A stretch of 64,000 bases of DNA from Charina bottae (lineage: Eukaryota > Chordata > Lepidosauria > Squamata > Charinaidae), in NCBI GenBank assembly GCA_023362775.1, contig JALMGJ010000006.1, positions 2,020,001-2,084,000 on the forward strand, in the 5' to 3' direction. Of the stretch, positions 10,961-35,899 are shown one piece after another (within the stretch, counting starts at the first letter, position 1; every line of letters begins with the position of its first letter). The translations under genes were made by a program, and so were the position numbers. Under the pieces are notes generated by a model that was not told the origin of the DNA, did no database searches, and worked only from the letters and a program-made list of their open reading frames with translations.

Positions 10961-11486
10961 TATGATGCTATGAATGCGGTTCAACTTAAATAAGGGTAAA
11001 GTGATGCACATTGGGTAAACCTTTACATTTCATGCATGCTGATGGAGTCTAAGTTGTCCAAGTTGTCCATAACTAACCAGGAAAAAGACCATGGGGGCAT
11101 AGTCAAAAGCTGTAGAAGAGTATAGAGATGGCCTTGAAGAAAATATTCAACAACTGTTAGTAAAACATGAGCTTAGCTCTGAAAAACAAGACAGCGTGAG
11201 AAAGAAACTCAAGACGGCCCTGCCTTGACTCTCTTTGGTATAAGAGGGAGGAAAGGGAAACGCTGTCAGGCTTTCAAGGTTCTGTTATTATAGCCTAGAT
11301 TTAGCTCTAGTGATTCTTGTGGTGTCTGTTTTCTGACCTGGTCTACCTCAAAGGGCTAAGAGAAGCGCAGTGAAGATGCCGCCTCAGTGTGCAGCAGTGG
11401 TGAAAAAAAGCAAACCCTTGCTAAGGATGATTAGGAAAGAGATTGTGTAAATTGATGGTACAGCTGCAGCTGGAGTAGGGTGTACA

Positions 11487-11770
11487 GCAGGGCTTTCCAA
11501 ACTGTGTGTCGCGACACAGTAATGTGTCGCCTGGGGCCCCAGGAGTATCGCGCGACAACCCGGAAGCGCTGATGGCGCATCGCCGCCGCGCACGGCAGCA
11601 CGCACAGCAGTGGCAGCGGGCCATCAGCGTTTCCGGGTTGTCGCGCGACACACCAGGACAATGACAACGATGGCGCACAAAAACCCGAAAGCACGGCGGC
11701 AGCGGCAACCTGGAAGCGCTGCCGGCAGCGCTTCTGGGGTTTTGCGTGCTGGCCATTGGTGTGTCCCCAA
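11487..11770. mobile_element. hAT-type MITE (CTTTCCAAAC family), one end lost
   Basis: Starts CAGGGCTTTCCAAACTG with GTGTGTCGCGACACAG and continues with CCCGGAAGCGCTG repeats. The right terminal repeat is absent. Confidence 0.75.
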
Positions 11771-12282
11771 CTGAGCTGGAGTCACCTAGGTTGTTAGGGG
11801 TCCTTGTGAAAGTAGGAATCCATAGGTTGATGACAGTTGCATGTTGCACTGCAGTGAATGGAAGATCCAGAGATCAGTTGGGGGGGGAATTATTCTGTTA
11901 GATGATAGGAATGGATGGTTGGGAATGAGCTAAGAGAGAGCAGAAAAACCGACTGGGTCATTCAGAGACCAATAATTAATGAGAATGTGATGGTTTGGTC
12001 TATTGACTTTTTGTTGGGGAGGGGTGCCTTTGAGTCAATTTTGTGATTGCCTGGACAAGTCCCTGCAGCTTTCTTGGCACTATTTAGGAAGTGGTTTGCC
12101 ATTGCCTCCTTCCTAGGGCTAAGAGAGAGGGACTGGTCTGAGGTCACCCAGCTGGCTTTGTGCCCAAGGCGGGACTAGAATTCACATTTCTAGTGAATTG
12201 TCCTCATTTCTAGCCTGGGGCCTTAATCCCTACACCAAACCAACTCTCGTTATAGGATTACTACTCCCCAGATTAGGAGTAT

Positions 12283-12287
12283 GGACT

Positions 12288-12326
<39 letters not shown>

Positions 12327-12370
12327 GTCATCTGTCATCTGTCATCTGTCATCTGTCATCTATCATCTAT

Positions 12371-12401
<31 letters not shown>

Positions 12402-12410
12402 TTTCATTTA
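12283..12410 (+). repeat. Compound (TATC)n, (TGTCATC)n, (TTTA)n tract
   Basis: TATC units to 12327, five heptamer TGTCATC units to about 12361, then TTTA units leading into a LINE-tail box. Confidence 0.92.
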
Positions 12411-12699
12411 TATCCCGCCCATCTCCCCCACAAGGAGGGACTCTTTCCATGCTGGCTGGGGGTTCTAAGAGCTATGGTCCCATTTGTGGGGGGGGGGGGC
12501 TGCACTTCGCAGTCTGTATTAGTTATTCTTTTTTTTTCGCAAAAAAATTATTTATTAACATACCTCATACATAACATGACAAAATATAACATAACATAAC
12601 ATAACACGTACAGTATAGTACCTATATACTGTACAACCAATTGTTGTAACCCGCCCAGAGTCCCTTGCGAGGGAGATGGGCGGGAATAAATTGAAATAA

Positions 12700-12742
<43 letters not shown>

Positions 12743-12939
12743 ATATAATTGTAACTCCCACCAATTAACAAAATTCTACCTCCACATCCACTTCCACCTT
12801 CACTTCCAAATCTTCCCTCATCTCCCACTCTCCCTTTTTCTCCACCTCTAACTCCTCTTCCACCTCTAGAACCTTCTCCAACTCTACCTCCTTCCTCCTC
12901 CTTCTCTACCATCTCCATCTCCATCTCGGGCTCATACAA

Positions 12940-12956
12940 AACATACATACATACAT

Positions 12957-13005
<49 letters not shown>
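12940..13005 (+). repeat. (CATA)n(CA)n tract in the L1 3' part
   Basis: CATA units followed by about 18 CA units. Confidence 0.92.
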
Positions 13006-13006
<1 letters not shown>

Positions 13007-13185
13007 TTATATACAAACAAAACAAGAAACAAAACAAAACAAAAGTGTGACTTCCTACATTCCCAACCTACATGTTATAGACAAATCATTATATCTATCA
13101 TATTCTTTTATTATTTCTATTATTTACTTTAATCCTAGTATTATTTTTATTATTGTATTATTTCTATTATTTTCTATTATTTACA

Positions 13186-13758
13186 TTAAGTTTCCAGATT
13201 AATCTTTTGTGTCTGTTCTATAAATTTATAAAAAGGTCTCCAACAAAAATCAAACTCTTCCATATTTTTATCATTTAATTGGTCCATCAATCTAGCCATT
13301 TGTGCTAAATCCATCACTTTTATAATCCATTCTTCCGTTGTAGGTATATAATCTTCTTTCCAATGTCTGGCATAAATAGTTCTTGCGGCGGTGATTAAAT
13401 ATAATAACAGTTTTCCATATTTCTTATGTAGATCTTTTCCAATAAATCCTAATAAATAAAATTCCGGTTCTTTGTTGATGTCTTCTTGTATTATTTTACA
13501 TATAATTTTGTGTATTGTATCCCAGAAACCTTTTGTTTTTTGACAAGTCCACCACATATGGAAAAAGGTGCCAATTTCTCTTTTACATTTCCAGCATCGA
13601 TTTGACATAGTATTTTTCATTTTGGACAATGTATTTGGCGTGATGTACCATCTATACATCATTTTAAAGAAATTTTCCTTCATATTATAATTAAGAGTGA
13701 ATTTTAAATCCTTTAACCACATTTTCTCCCAGATTTCTATTTGAATGTCATGCCCCAA
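13186..13758 (-). pseudogene. L1 ORF2 C-terminal region
   Basis: 190-codon frame with CWKCKREIGTFFHMWWTC, the cysteine/histidine box near the end of L1 ORF2. It is the non-inverted part of the twin-primed insertion. Confidence 0.88.
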
Positions 13759-14130
13759 ATTTTCTTCCCATTTAATTATACAATTTTTTTTGGTAAGTTG
13801 GACATTTTATTTTGTATTAAATTTTTATAAATTTTTGCTATAAGATGGTCACATTCCGTCCATAATACATTGTCCCAATTTACCGAATGTTTTCTAAAAT
13901 TAAATTTTTTAGAATCTATCTTAAATTGTTCTTTTGTTTGTAAAAAAAGTATACCAATTACAAATATACCCTTCCTTTTCTAGGTCTTCTCTTTATAGTT
14001 TATAGTTTGTGCCTTCAAATGTTAATAAATCTTTGTATTTTAACCATTTGTATGGGCCCACTATACCACACTATGTCAAAAGCAACAGGTAACACCTGAA
14101 AAAAGTGAAAAATATTTACTAGATAGTAAT

Positions 14131-15060
14131 TTGGAAAAAATATCCCAAAAAGAAAGAGATAATATTAATGTGCCTATTACAAAACAAGAAATAATAGATG
14201 CCATACAAAAACAAAAATTAGGTAAAACCCCAGGGCCAGATGGTTTTTCTGCAATGTATTATAAATGTTTTCAAGAACAACTTATCAATCCATTTAATAA
14301 TCTTCTAAACTCTATATTATCTGGAAATGCCATACCAAAAACATGGTCAGAAGCAAATATTATTCTGATTCCTAAAGATGATCAAGATTTGATATGATGC
14401 AAAATTTATAGGCCAATCTCTCTGCTAAACAATGATTATAAAATTTTTACCACTATCTTGGCTGACAGACTTAAAGGAATATTACAAGAAACGATTAAGA
14501 AAGATCAAAGCGGTTTCCTACCTAAAAGACATATAAAAGATAACATTAGATCTATTTTAAATATAATTGAATATGCACGAATTCATAATGAAAAACAAAT
14601 TTTGTTATTATTTTTAGATGCGGAGAAAGCATTTGATAATTTGAATTGGAATTTTATGATCAAAACGTTAAAAATTATGGAATATGGGGAAAATTTTATT
14701 AATGCAATACAAGCAATTTATACAAATCAGACAGCCAAGATGGTGATAAATGATGAAATAACACAAGATTGTTCTATAGAAAAAGGTACTAGACAGGGTT
14801 TTCCAGTATCTCCATTTTTGTTTATCTTAGTGCTGGAAGTATTACTTGAAAATATTAGAAATGATAACCAAATTGAAGGAGTAAGAATAAAACAAGAAAG
14901 GTACAAATTAAGGGCATTTGCGGATGATATTGTTATTACAACTCAAAATCCACAAAACTCAATTGAATATTTGCAAAAAAAAATACAGGATTATGGAGAA
15001 CTGGCCGGATTTAAAATAAATAAACAAAAAACAAAGATGATTAATTTAAATATGTATTAG
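14131..15060 (+). pseudogene. L1 ORF2 reverse transcriptase, inverted part
   Basis: RT motifs PGPDGFSA, FLDAEKAFD, GTRQGFPVSP and FADDI are visible. A TGA near 14395 breaks the frame into 14131-14397 and 14458-15060. Confidence 0.9.
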
Positions 15061-15237
15061 TTATTCTTCATTGGTGGATTGCTGAAGTGAGGTTTGGTAA
15101 TGACCATTCAGCCTGTTTCAAGCAAATGTCTTCTCAAGTTTTCATGGAATGTTGCATTTGAGAAACTGGCTGAAGGCCATGAAAGAGCCAGGATCAGCAA
15201 CCTGGTTTCTAACTCACTCACCTAGTTTTACCTAGAC

Positions 15238-15372
15238 CAGTGTTTCTCAACCTTGGCAACTTGAAGATGTGTGGACTTCGACTCCCAGAATTCCCCAGCT
15301 AGCCTTGCTGGCTGGGGAATTCTGGGAGTTGAAGTCCACACATCTTCAAGCTGCCAAGGTTGAGAAACACTG
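15238..15372. mobile_element. Palindromic hAT-type MITE (TTTCTCAACC family)
   Basis: 135 bp, ends CAGTGTTTCTCAACC and GGTTGAGAAACACTG, almost full palindrome; duplications ACCTAGAC (15230-15237, 15373-15380). Confidence 0.93.
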
Positions 15373-15624
15373 ACCTAGACAGTCTTCCGAACAACATATT
15401 TCAGCATGAAGTACTCTAGATGCTGGAACAGAGAGGTTTGTCACATTCACTAAAGTTTGGCCAGATCCAGCAAATCCCTTCATTTCTCCTGCTGTTTTTC
15501 CTGAGAAGCATACCACTCCCTTCCGATTTTTGCTCCATAAAGGTTTTCCCAGTATTTGCTGACAATGATTTCCCACTCCTCTGAGAATTTGCTCCTACTT
15601 CCTTATTCTAACTTTCGAAAAACT

Positions 15625-15690
15625 TATTTATTTATTTTTATTTATTTATTTATTAGGTTTTTATCACCGCCCATCTCCCCCTCAAGGACT
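15625..15690 (-). mobile_element. LINE 3'-tail fragment
   Basis: (TTTA)n plus CACCGCCCATCTCCCCCTC. Confidence 0.55.
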
Positions 15691-15877
15691 CATCCTGAAA
15701 TAGCATTCAGGCGTGAAAGGCTGAATTGTTTTGACAAGCCAAAGACTTCCTGGTTTCAAAATGCCAATGACACAGTTATCTTTGAACCCCCTTTCAATCC
15801 AAACAGTGTTGCCAACAATATATTTTGCAGCAGAACGTCTCCTAGATGAGTAAACTCCGGGAGACAGTGGAGGACAG

Positions 15878-16545
15878 TGTGAGAAATGGATCATAGAAAT
15901 GACCACTCACGATCTCTCTGAGTCGAAGTACAAAAGCAAAGATTTATTTCGCGTTTGCAAAGGCGGGTGGATCCAATTGCTGCAGGCAAAAAGGACCACA
16001 CTTCATTACAGATCTCAGCATCTTATATACCCTAATTTCGCGGCCGAAGGTGACCCTCATCTGTCCCCATTGGCTGAGGTACCAGGATGTTACACTCTTG
16101 TTTCCGATTCGCCTATAATTAACACATTTTAGCTATTGATTACATTAAAACATCCTATGCATTTTTCAATCTATGGGGGGCTTTGCGGAAGCCTTATCAG
16201 GTTGTGTGTTAAACAATGGGATTTCCTCATAAGTCATGGTTTGACCTCGCAGTTTGTTCTGACTCTGATACGTGTTTGTGTACACATTTCCTTATTTCCT
16301 TGGGATGATAAGACCTATCTCTGTCCCCGTCTCCCCTTGTCTCTTGTGTAATTTATTATCTTAGTCACTGTTATCCTAAAACATTGGATTCTGATCATCT
16401 TGCTTGAACTTAAGCTGTCATCTCAGTTTCCAGCCACTCGATCACCAAGAGTTGGTTTAGGTGTAATATATATTAAAAAATTGCAATGGCTATTACCACT
16501 ATAAATGATTTTGTTAAAAATTAACTGATTTGTACATCCCTCACA
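15878..16545 (-). mobile_element. Solo retroviral-type LTR
   Basis: 668 bp starting TGTGAGGGATG and ending TTTCTCACA on the minus strand, flanked by 4-bp duplications ACAG (15874-15877 and 16546-16549). A TATATAAG box (near 16022-16029) and an AATAAA (15943-15948) lie in the usual order. No gag, pol or env remains beside it. Confidence 0.8.
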
Positions 16546-16549
16546 ACAG

Positions 16550-16625
16550 GAAGGCCTGGCGTGCTGTGGTCCATGAGGTCACAAAGAGTCGGACACGACT
16601 AAACGACTGAACAACAACAACAAAA
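16550..16625 (+). mobile_element. BovB 3'-end fragment
   Basis: Ends in the GGTCCATGAGGTCACAAAG and GGACACGACT motif plus (AAC)n characteristic of the BovB 3' terminus. It abuts the solo LTR at 16545. Confidence 0.75.
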
Positions 16626-16814
16626 TCTCCTAGACTCTTCAGATGTTTGTCCTCCGCCTGATCTATCTTGATGCTCTCATGGTCAGTTAGATGCTGCTTC
16701 TGCCACCCAGGGAAGGACCCTCTGTTGTGGCTTGTGGGTCCCTTGTATCCAGCGCCAGCCTTCTGAAGGACAGGGGCCCAAGGCAAGTCTAGTCAAAGCC
16801 ATGTCTGGAACTGT

Positions 16815-17641
16815 CTGTAGCTTGAATCATGTCAACTGGATTTCTATTTTCTTAGTGGAAACGTTTCGCTCCTTATCCAAGGAGCTTCTTCAGTCTGAGC
16901 AAAGTTGGTAAGGGAATCCTAAATATGTTTCTAGGTAGCTGTGTGACCTTACACCTGGGGTCATGGTTATATTGAGATGTTATTTCTAAGTCCCTTTATC
17001 ATCTAAAGGAGGATCGTTAAGATCACCATGCTGCTGTTGAGCTTGCGAAATGGTCTTAATCTTCCTGGGCACAGAAGACAAAGCAGGGAGGAAGATGGGG
17101 GAGAGTTTGTGCCTGAGGCCCCCACCTCTATTCAAGGAAGGATTTTCCAAGTTGGCATAAATGGATTCCTTGACCCCTCTCTCAAACCACCTATCTTCTC
17201 TGAGAAGATTAGACAGAGAAGATAGGTGGTTTGAGAGAGGGGTCAAGGAATCCATTTATGCCAACTTGGAAAATCCTTCCTTGAATAGAGGTGGGGGCCT
17301 CAGGCACAAACTCTCCCCCATCTTCCTCCCCGTTTTGTCTTCTGTGCCTAGGAAGATTAAGACCATTTCAGAAGCTCAACAGCAGCATGGTGATCTTAAC
17401 GATTCTCCTTTAGATGGTAAAAGGACTTAAAAATAACATCTCAATATAACCATGACCTAGCCCCAGGTGTAAGGTCACACAGCTACCTAGGAACATATTT
17501 AGGATTCCCTTACCAACTTTGCTCAGACTGAAGAAGCTCCTTGGATAAGGAGCGAAACGTTTCTACTAAGAAAATAGAAATCCAGTTGACATGATTCAAG
17601 CTACAGACAATTCCACCTGGATGACTGAGAACCTTCATAGA
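16815..17641. mobile_element. 827-bp foldback element with two hammerhead-like cores
   Basis: Near-perfect palindrome with arms of about 400 bp meeting near 17210, flanked by CATGTCTGGAACTGT at 16800-16814 and 17642-17656. Each arm carries a CTGAAGA box, a hairpin and a GAAAC box (16863-16893 minus, 17528-17558 plus). Confidence 0.9.
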
Positions 17642-17752
17642 CATGTCTGGAACTGTTTTCCTTGGGGAACAGACCAAGGCCTAAGTTGCCGCCTACTTGG
17701 TATACCTTCTCTAAAGAAACAAGAAACTGAGTCATGTGTATTTGGAAGGGAG

Positions 17753-17762
17753 TTTATTTATT
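17753..17762 (-). promoter_or_regulatory. CTL2 polyadenylation signal
   Basis: Two overlapping AATAAA hexamers (CCAATAAATAAAC on the minus strand), about 150 nt downstream of the CTL2 stop codon. This distance suits a 3' UTR end. Confidence 0.65.
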
Positions 17763-17913
17763 GGTGTCACAGCCAAGAGAAAGGTTAAGTCTGGCCCACA
17801 GAGGAGCTGCAGACTTGGACTGGACCAAACTAGAGGCCCTGGGCCACCATGGAAAGAAGAAGCCACCAATCCAGGTCAGTCCCATTGGCCTCCTGAGGAA
17901 CTCCTGCAGTTCA

Positions 17914-30821
<12,908 letters not shown>

Positions 30822-31146
30822 CTGCACCTCAGGAGTAAACACAAAGAAAGAAGAAACTTGGGAGAAGGAAAGAGATGGGCTGTTTTCATGAAAGAAGGAC
30901 CCCCATGTCTGCTAGATTGGGCCAAGTATCCCCCGATGCTGCTGCAGGATTTGAGCAGGGAGCAAATTGCAGAGCTGCAAATGTAGAAGCACTCCAAAGA
31001 TGGTCATCACCAGATCTTCTTACAAGACTAGGAACCGGATAGGCACCATTGTGAATCTTTTGTGAAAAAACTTCTTATCAGTACTTTTGTCTTTCTGGGT
31101 CTTTGTTACTCCTTTTTTCTAGCCTGAAGGGACGTCTTGATTTTAG

Positions 31147-31478
31147 GTGAAGGTAAAGGTAAAGGTTCCCCCTGCACATTTGTGCAGTCCTGTCCAACTC
31201 TAGGGGCCAGTGCTCATCTCTGTTTGTTAGCCGAAGAGCCAGCGTTGTCCGAAGACGCTTCCACGGTCATGTGGCCGCATGACACGCGCGGAACACTGTT
31301 ACCTACCCACTGAAGTGGTACCTATTCATCTACTTGCATTTGCATGCTTTCGAATTGCTAGGTTGGCAAGAGCTGGAGCTAGTGCGGGAGCTCACTCCGC
31401 ACGCAGGGCTAGGGATTCGAACCTCCGAACTTGCGATCTTCCGATTGACAAGCCTGGCGTCTTACCCGCTGAGCCACC
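31147..31478 (-). mobile_element. tRNA-headed SINE
   Basis: Same family, minus strand; target duplication ACGTCTTGATTTTAG at 31132-31146 and 31479-31493. Confidence 0.88.
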
Positions 31479-31493
31479 ACGTCTTGATTTTAG

Positions 31494-32640
31494 TCCACAA
31501 TAAAAGCATGATCTGCTCCCTATCTGCTGGTCTATGACTAAATAAAAATTTATTTGGTTTGATCTACTCCCTAATTGGATCAATTTTCTTTGGAATAAAA
31601 TGCAGAACACAAATGTTCTGTGTGGATGGGCATTGCCACTTCTGCAAGCAATGGAAAAGAAATAGAAAAGCAAACGGTAATGTTGCCTTCCTTTATTACA
31701 AAACTAAAATTTGAGGTTAATTATGGAAACCTGATTACTGGGATAAAGAGGAGCTACTAACAGTTAGCTTATAGTGCTCCTATGACTGTTATTATTTCAT
31801 TACAAGATGTCGTGATAAACAGCTTGTTTGGATTTTGCATTTCCAAATCAATAACAATCCAGTTCATTTAATATCATTCAGAATTCACATTTGCCAATTG
31901 AAAGGTTATATTAGAGGGGGCTGCTCAAATATTTATAAAACTAGGTAGAAAAATGCACTATTTGGGGAACATTTGTTTACAGAAATAGTGTATAATTTAG
32001 GCAAAATTGCAAACAAAAATGCATGTTGGAAGAAATACCTACCAAAAGGCATACTTTAGTTCACACTGTTTTACAAAAAGAAGTCTCAGTTTGGATGGGT
32101 TGAACTTGACAGATCCTCAAAAATGAGAAACTAAGAAACCAAAGTGGTTGGCTTTGCCAATCCATGATCAGAATGACTCCAGAATGAGCAGAATTCAGAT
32201 GACTAAAATCCAATTCTGGTCCAAACATCTCCTTTCAGGGCTTTATATTGCAAAGAACATCAGGAACGCCCTCAAAATTAGCTCACATTTTCTGCATACA
32301 GAGCTTTTGGGGATCACCACCACAGAAACCCCCCTTCCCAGTGGCATTTCCACTCTCCCATTAGATGTTGGGGGGCCCTTCCCAGTCCTAATCCAGTCCT
32401 AATCGGGTAAATCTTAAGGAGGAAGATAGAATCGCTCTGTATGTTTTATTTATAAAGTTTTAAGCATTATAAATCAAACACTATAAAATACTATTACCCC
32501 CCCCCCCTCCCCAAAAATATCCAATTTTTCACACTGAAGGCCTGCTTATTTCATCTTTCCAAGGGAGGTACATCCAATAATTTTCAAACTGGGTTGGGAA
32601 AATGTGGAGCAACCAAGAACCTCTCCGAGTCTTAACCAGG
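31494..32640. other. Intergenic between SINE and candidate CTL2 promoter
   Basis: AT-rich, mainly non-repeat sequence; I see no exon or known element in it. Confidence 0.4.
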
Positions 32641-32662
32641 AGCCGAAAATGAATCTGGCTCA

Positions 32663-32755
32663 CCTGATTTGGATGGGCTTTTTCTCCAGCAACGGCAGTG
32701 TCCCTTCCTTCTGGGCTGGCCACGGCCCATTCCTGGCCCATTTATAAAAGGACTG
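32663..32755 (-). promoter_or_regulatory. Candidate promoter and noncoding first exon of CTL2
   Basis: On the minus strand a TATA-like CTTTTATAAATG (about 32752-32741) is followed within about 80 nt by a strong donor, AATCAG|GTGAGC (exon end near 32663). It lies 1.8 kb upstream of the CTL2 leader exon, which has an acceptor-like tract near its ATG. The link is inference. The TATA motif also reads as TTTATAAAAG on the plus strand. Confidence 0.3.
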
Positions 32756-33497
32756 GCAAGAAGGGGGTGTGGACATGGGATGTAGCTTCACCCAAGACGG
32801 TCTTTCCAAGGATCGGCACAAGAGTTTATGGACACAGGAGAGTGTGCATACGATGCACCAGGATGTCGGAAGGAAAGAGAGGTGGCGCATGGGGAATTTA
32901 AATGGAGCAGGTTAGAAGTCTGTGAAATACATGTGCGTGTTCCTCGGTGTGGGTGGGTGGGTGTGTAAGAAGGGAATTAATTTTCCTAGAACTCCAACTG
33001 GCCTTCAGATTCTGTGATCCTAAGAATTAGTCTTCCTCCTTACATCAACAGTGTTGTGTTTGGTCCAACCGAAGGGGAAATAAGCACAAATCCGTAGCCA
33101 GGACATACCTTCCTTTTGGGCAGCCAAACTCTCACAAAGGGTAGGAGCTGGTTGCATCTTCCAGAGCCCTCCAACCCCTTTTACGCCTCTTTAGCTGGTT
33201 CTAATACAGGCGCTATTCAACTGTGGTCACCCCCCTTTTATCTCTTGGAAAGAATATTTCATGCCAAGAACATTTGTGTCAGACACAAAGGTTCTTCAAA
33301 AGAAATGTGTTTTTCATCTCATCCCCCCCTTCCCTACTCCAGATATGAACTAGGGCCCAGGGATGACAAAGCAGGGGGTTCAGAGTTCTTCAGCTGCTTC
33401 AGATGCGTGCTCCGCTGCGGCATTTTCTGCCCTCAAGCTTTTCCCACAAGCCTTACAACACGACTGGGATGGGGCAGCTCTACCTGCTGCCTCTATA

Positions 33498-33907
33498 CAG
33501 GTAGTCCTTGCTTAACAACCACAATTGGGAGCAGAGGTTTGGTTGCTAAGTGAAGCGGTCATTAAGTGAACCTGACTCGATTTTACAACCTTTGTTGTGG
33601 CGGTTGTTAAGCAAATCACTGCAGGTGTTAAGCAAACCAGGAGGTCATTAAGTGAATCACGCGGTTTCCCATTAATTTTGCTTGCCAGAAGCCAGATGGG
33701 AAGATCGAAAATGGTGATCACATGACCACGGGACACTGCAGTGGTCATAAATGTGAACTGGTTACCAAGCGCCCAAATTGTGATCACATGACCTCAGGGA
33801 TGCTGCAACAGTTGTAAGTGTGAGAACTGGTCATAAGTTGTTTTTTTCAGCATCGTTGTAAGTCCAAACTGTCACTAAACAAATGGTTGTTAAGCGAGGA
33901 CTACCTG
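33498..33907. mobile_element. TA-flanked MITE (CAGGTAGTCC family)
   Basis: Ends CAGGTAGTCCTTGC and GAGGACTACCTG, flanked by TA. Confidence 0.9.
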
Positions 33908-34297
33908 TACGTGGGGCAGGTAGATGGCTGGGTCTGCCCAACTCCTAAATCCAGGTTAATAAAACTCATTGGCAGTCGTCACAGATCATTGTGTCTACTG
34001 CCCAAACTAATAAACTAGCATGGTTTAACATAAAAACATGGTTCATACAACCTGTGAAGATATTAGTTGAGTTCCTATAATACACTGATACCCCCCAAAA
34101 CAACTATCCCCCCAACCATTTTGGCCCAAGCTGGCCCAGATCTCAGTTGCACAATTTGTGTGATGATGTCGTGGCGCAAGGAATGCTGTTGTGGCCTGCA
34201 CCCGATGCCTATGCATTTGCATAATGATGTCATGAGGCATGTGACATCATTCCCCCACCATGAAATCCCAAATATGCTGGACATTTAATGGCTCAGG

Positions 34298-34622
34298 GGC
34301 GCGATGGTTCAGTGGTTAAAACGCTAGGCTTGTTGATCGGAAGATCGCAAGTTCGGAGGTTCGAATCCCTAGCCCCGCGTGATGGAGTGAGCTCCTGCAC
34401 TCGCCCCAGCTCTTGCCAACCTAGCAATTCGAAAGCATGCAAATGCAAGTAGATGAATAGGTACCACTTCGGTGGGAAGGTAACAACGTTCTGCGTGCGT
34501 CATGCCGGCCACATGACCGCAGAAATGTCTTTGGACAACGCTGGCTCTTCAGCTAAGAAACCGAGATGAGCACCGGCCCCTAGAGTCGGACACGACTGTG
34601 CAGGGGAAACCTTTACCTTACC
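34298..34622 (+). mobile_element. tRNA-headed SINE
   Basis: Same family: head GGCGCGATGGTTCAGTGG, B-box GGAGGTTCGAATCCC, tail GAGTCGGACACGACTGTG, ending CCTTTACCTTACC. Confidence 0.85.
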
Positions 34623-34936
34623 TTGATGGCTTATTTTATTTTCTCCTACCTTTTGCAATTTCTCTCTTTCTCTCTTTTAAAAAAAACACTGAAAAAATTA
34701 TATTTCCATGCCTCCTAGAGGGCAAAATATAAGGCTTTTCCCCTCTTTTGCTTTAATCCACAAATGAAACTTTTTAGTTCTGTACGTCCCTCTGATTTTT
34801 TTTCTCATCTGTAATCCAGCTATATTAACGCTTATCTGAATTTTGCTGGGTAAGAAAGCATCTGCTTAATCCACTCACCTTCTCTGGCCTTTCTCCTTCT
34901 TTAAAAGGTTTTCATCTCTTTCTCTTGGCTGCTCTT

Positions 34937-35279
34937 TTTTTTTTTAATATATTTTATTGAATTTTAAATATACATAGATAAAAGTTAGAAATGGAAAAGA
35001 AATAGAAATACAAATCAAAGAAAGAAGAAAAAGGGTGTAGTAAAGTAAAGAAAAAAAGAAAAAGATGAAATATAGAAATTAATCAACTTCCGATTTATCC
35101 TTGGTCTTAGTATATTAAAAAATTAACCTTACATGCTAGGTCTATTTATAACATTGAAAAACATTTCTTGTCTAATATATCAATTTATATATATTTTAGT
35201 CTTCAAATCCCCATATAAGCGTTGCCCCTCCTGCATTTTGTAAATAGTCCATTAATGGTTTCCCCTCTTTTAGAAAGTA
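34937..35279 (-). mobile_element. 5'-truncated L1 3' end
   Basis: 343 bp beginning with poly-T, flanked by TCTCTTGGCTGCTCTT at 34921-34936 and 35280-35295. The last residues of ORF2 (KEGKPLMDYLQNAGG) read on the minus strand near its right end. Confidence 0.88.
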
Positions 35280-35899
35280 TCTCTTGGCTGCTCTTGTTTT
35301 TACCTTTTGGGTCCAGCAACGCCTTGCCCGCCAGTCCTCAGGAATTAAAACAGTCCCCCAGTTCCAGTACTGAACTGAGTTCTCCACTGGATGAAACTGT
35401 TGCCTTAATGAATTGGGGGATGGTCCACCCACCAAATAACCCAGCCTCAAATGCGTTGTTTGTACCATAACATGAGACGAACGCTTCCAACTTAATTAAT
35501 TGCCCAGTGCCATCTTTATTATGGGAACATTCGTGTGCCCATTAGCCAGAAATGCTGCACGAGGAGGAAATTTCTCCAATCCCCAGCAGGCATGAATAAG
35601 CTTTAAACAGATGGTTAACTTTGGTTTCCCCCAAAGTTAATAAACCATGTTACATTATTGAACGCTTCTGCAGGTTTAAAGATTAACATTAACTTATCCT
35701 TGGGTTAATAGGCATCAGTAAATGGACAGGATGTTATGAATATCTATTTTAAATTCTGACGCTCAATTGACTACTTTGGGGGAAATAAATACCCCCCCCC
35801 CATTCACATTTAAGGTATTCTTACAAAATCTATTACTGTATCAACTCTGGTTCCATGTAACATTTTAACAATCACTTTACCTACTTGTTTGGTGCTCTT

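Larger units (their letters stand above)
12531..15052 (-). mobile_element. L1 LINE with 5' inversion
   Basis: A 2.5-kb insertion flanked by TGTATTAGTTATTCTT at 12515-12530 and 15053-15068. A poly-T at the left end shows minus orientation. From 14.06 kb leftward it reads minus (ORF2 C terminus), while 14.1-15.05 kb reads plus (ORF2 reverse transcriptase). That is the layout of twin-primed L1 insertions. Microsatellites and a LINE-tail fragment (about 12645-12745) sit in the 3' part. Confidence 0.92.

Noticed and set aside
12622..13032. 136-codon frame rich in V/C and G/E
   Set aside because: Reads CA and CATA microsatellites and TC-rich DNA in the L1 3' part.
33095..33180. Possible extra leader exon (minus strand) ending in a GTATGT donor
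   Set aside because: The intron start resembles that of CTL2 over about 14 nt, but the encoded peptide is not hydrophobic and no further exons match.
35196..35468. 90-codon minus frame as a gene
   Set aside because: It crosses the L1 insertion boundary at 35279; only the last part is L1 ORF2, and the rest shows no known motif.
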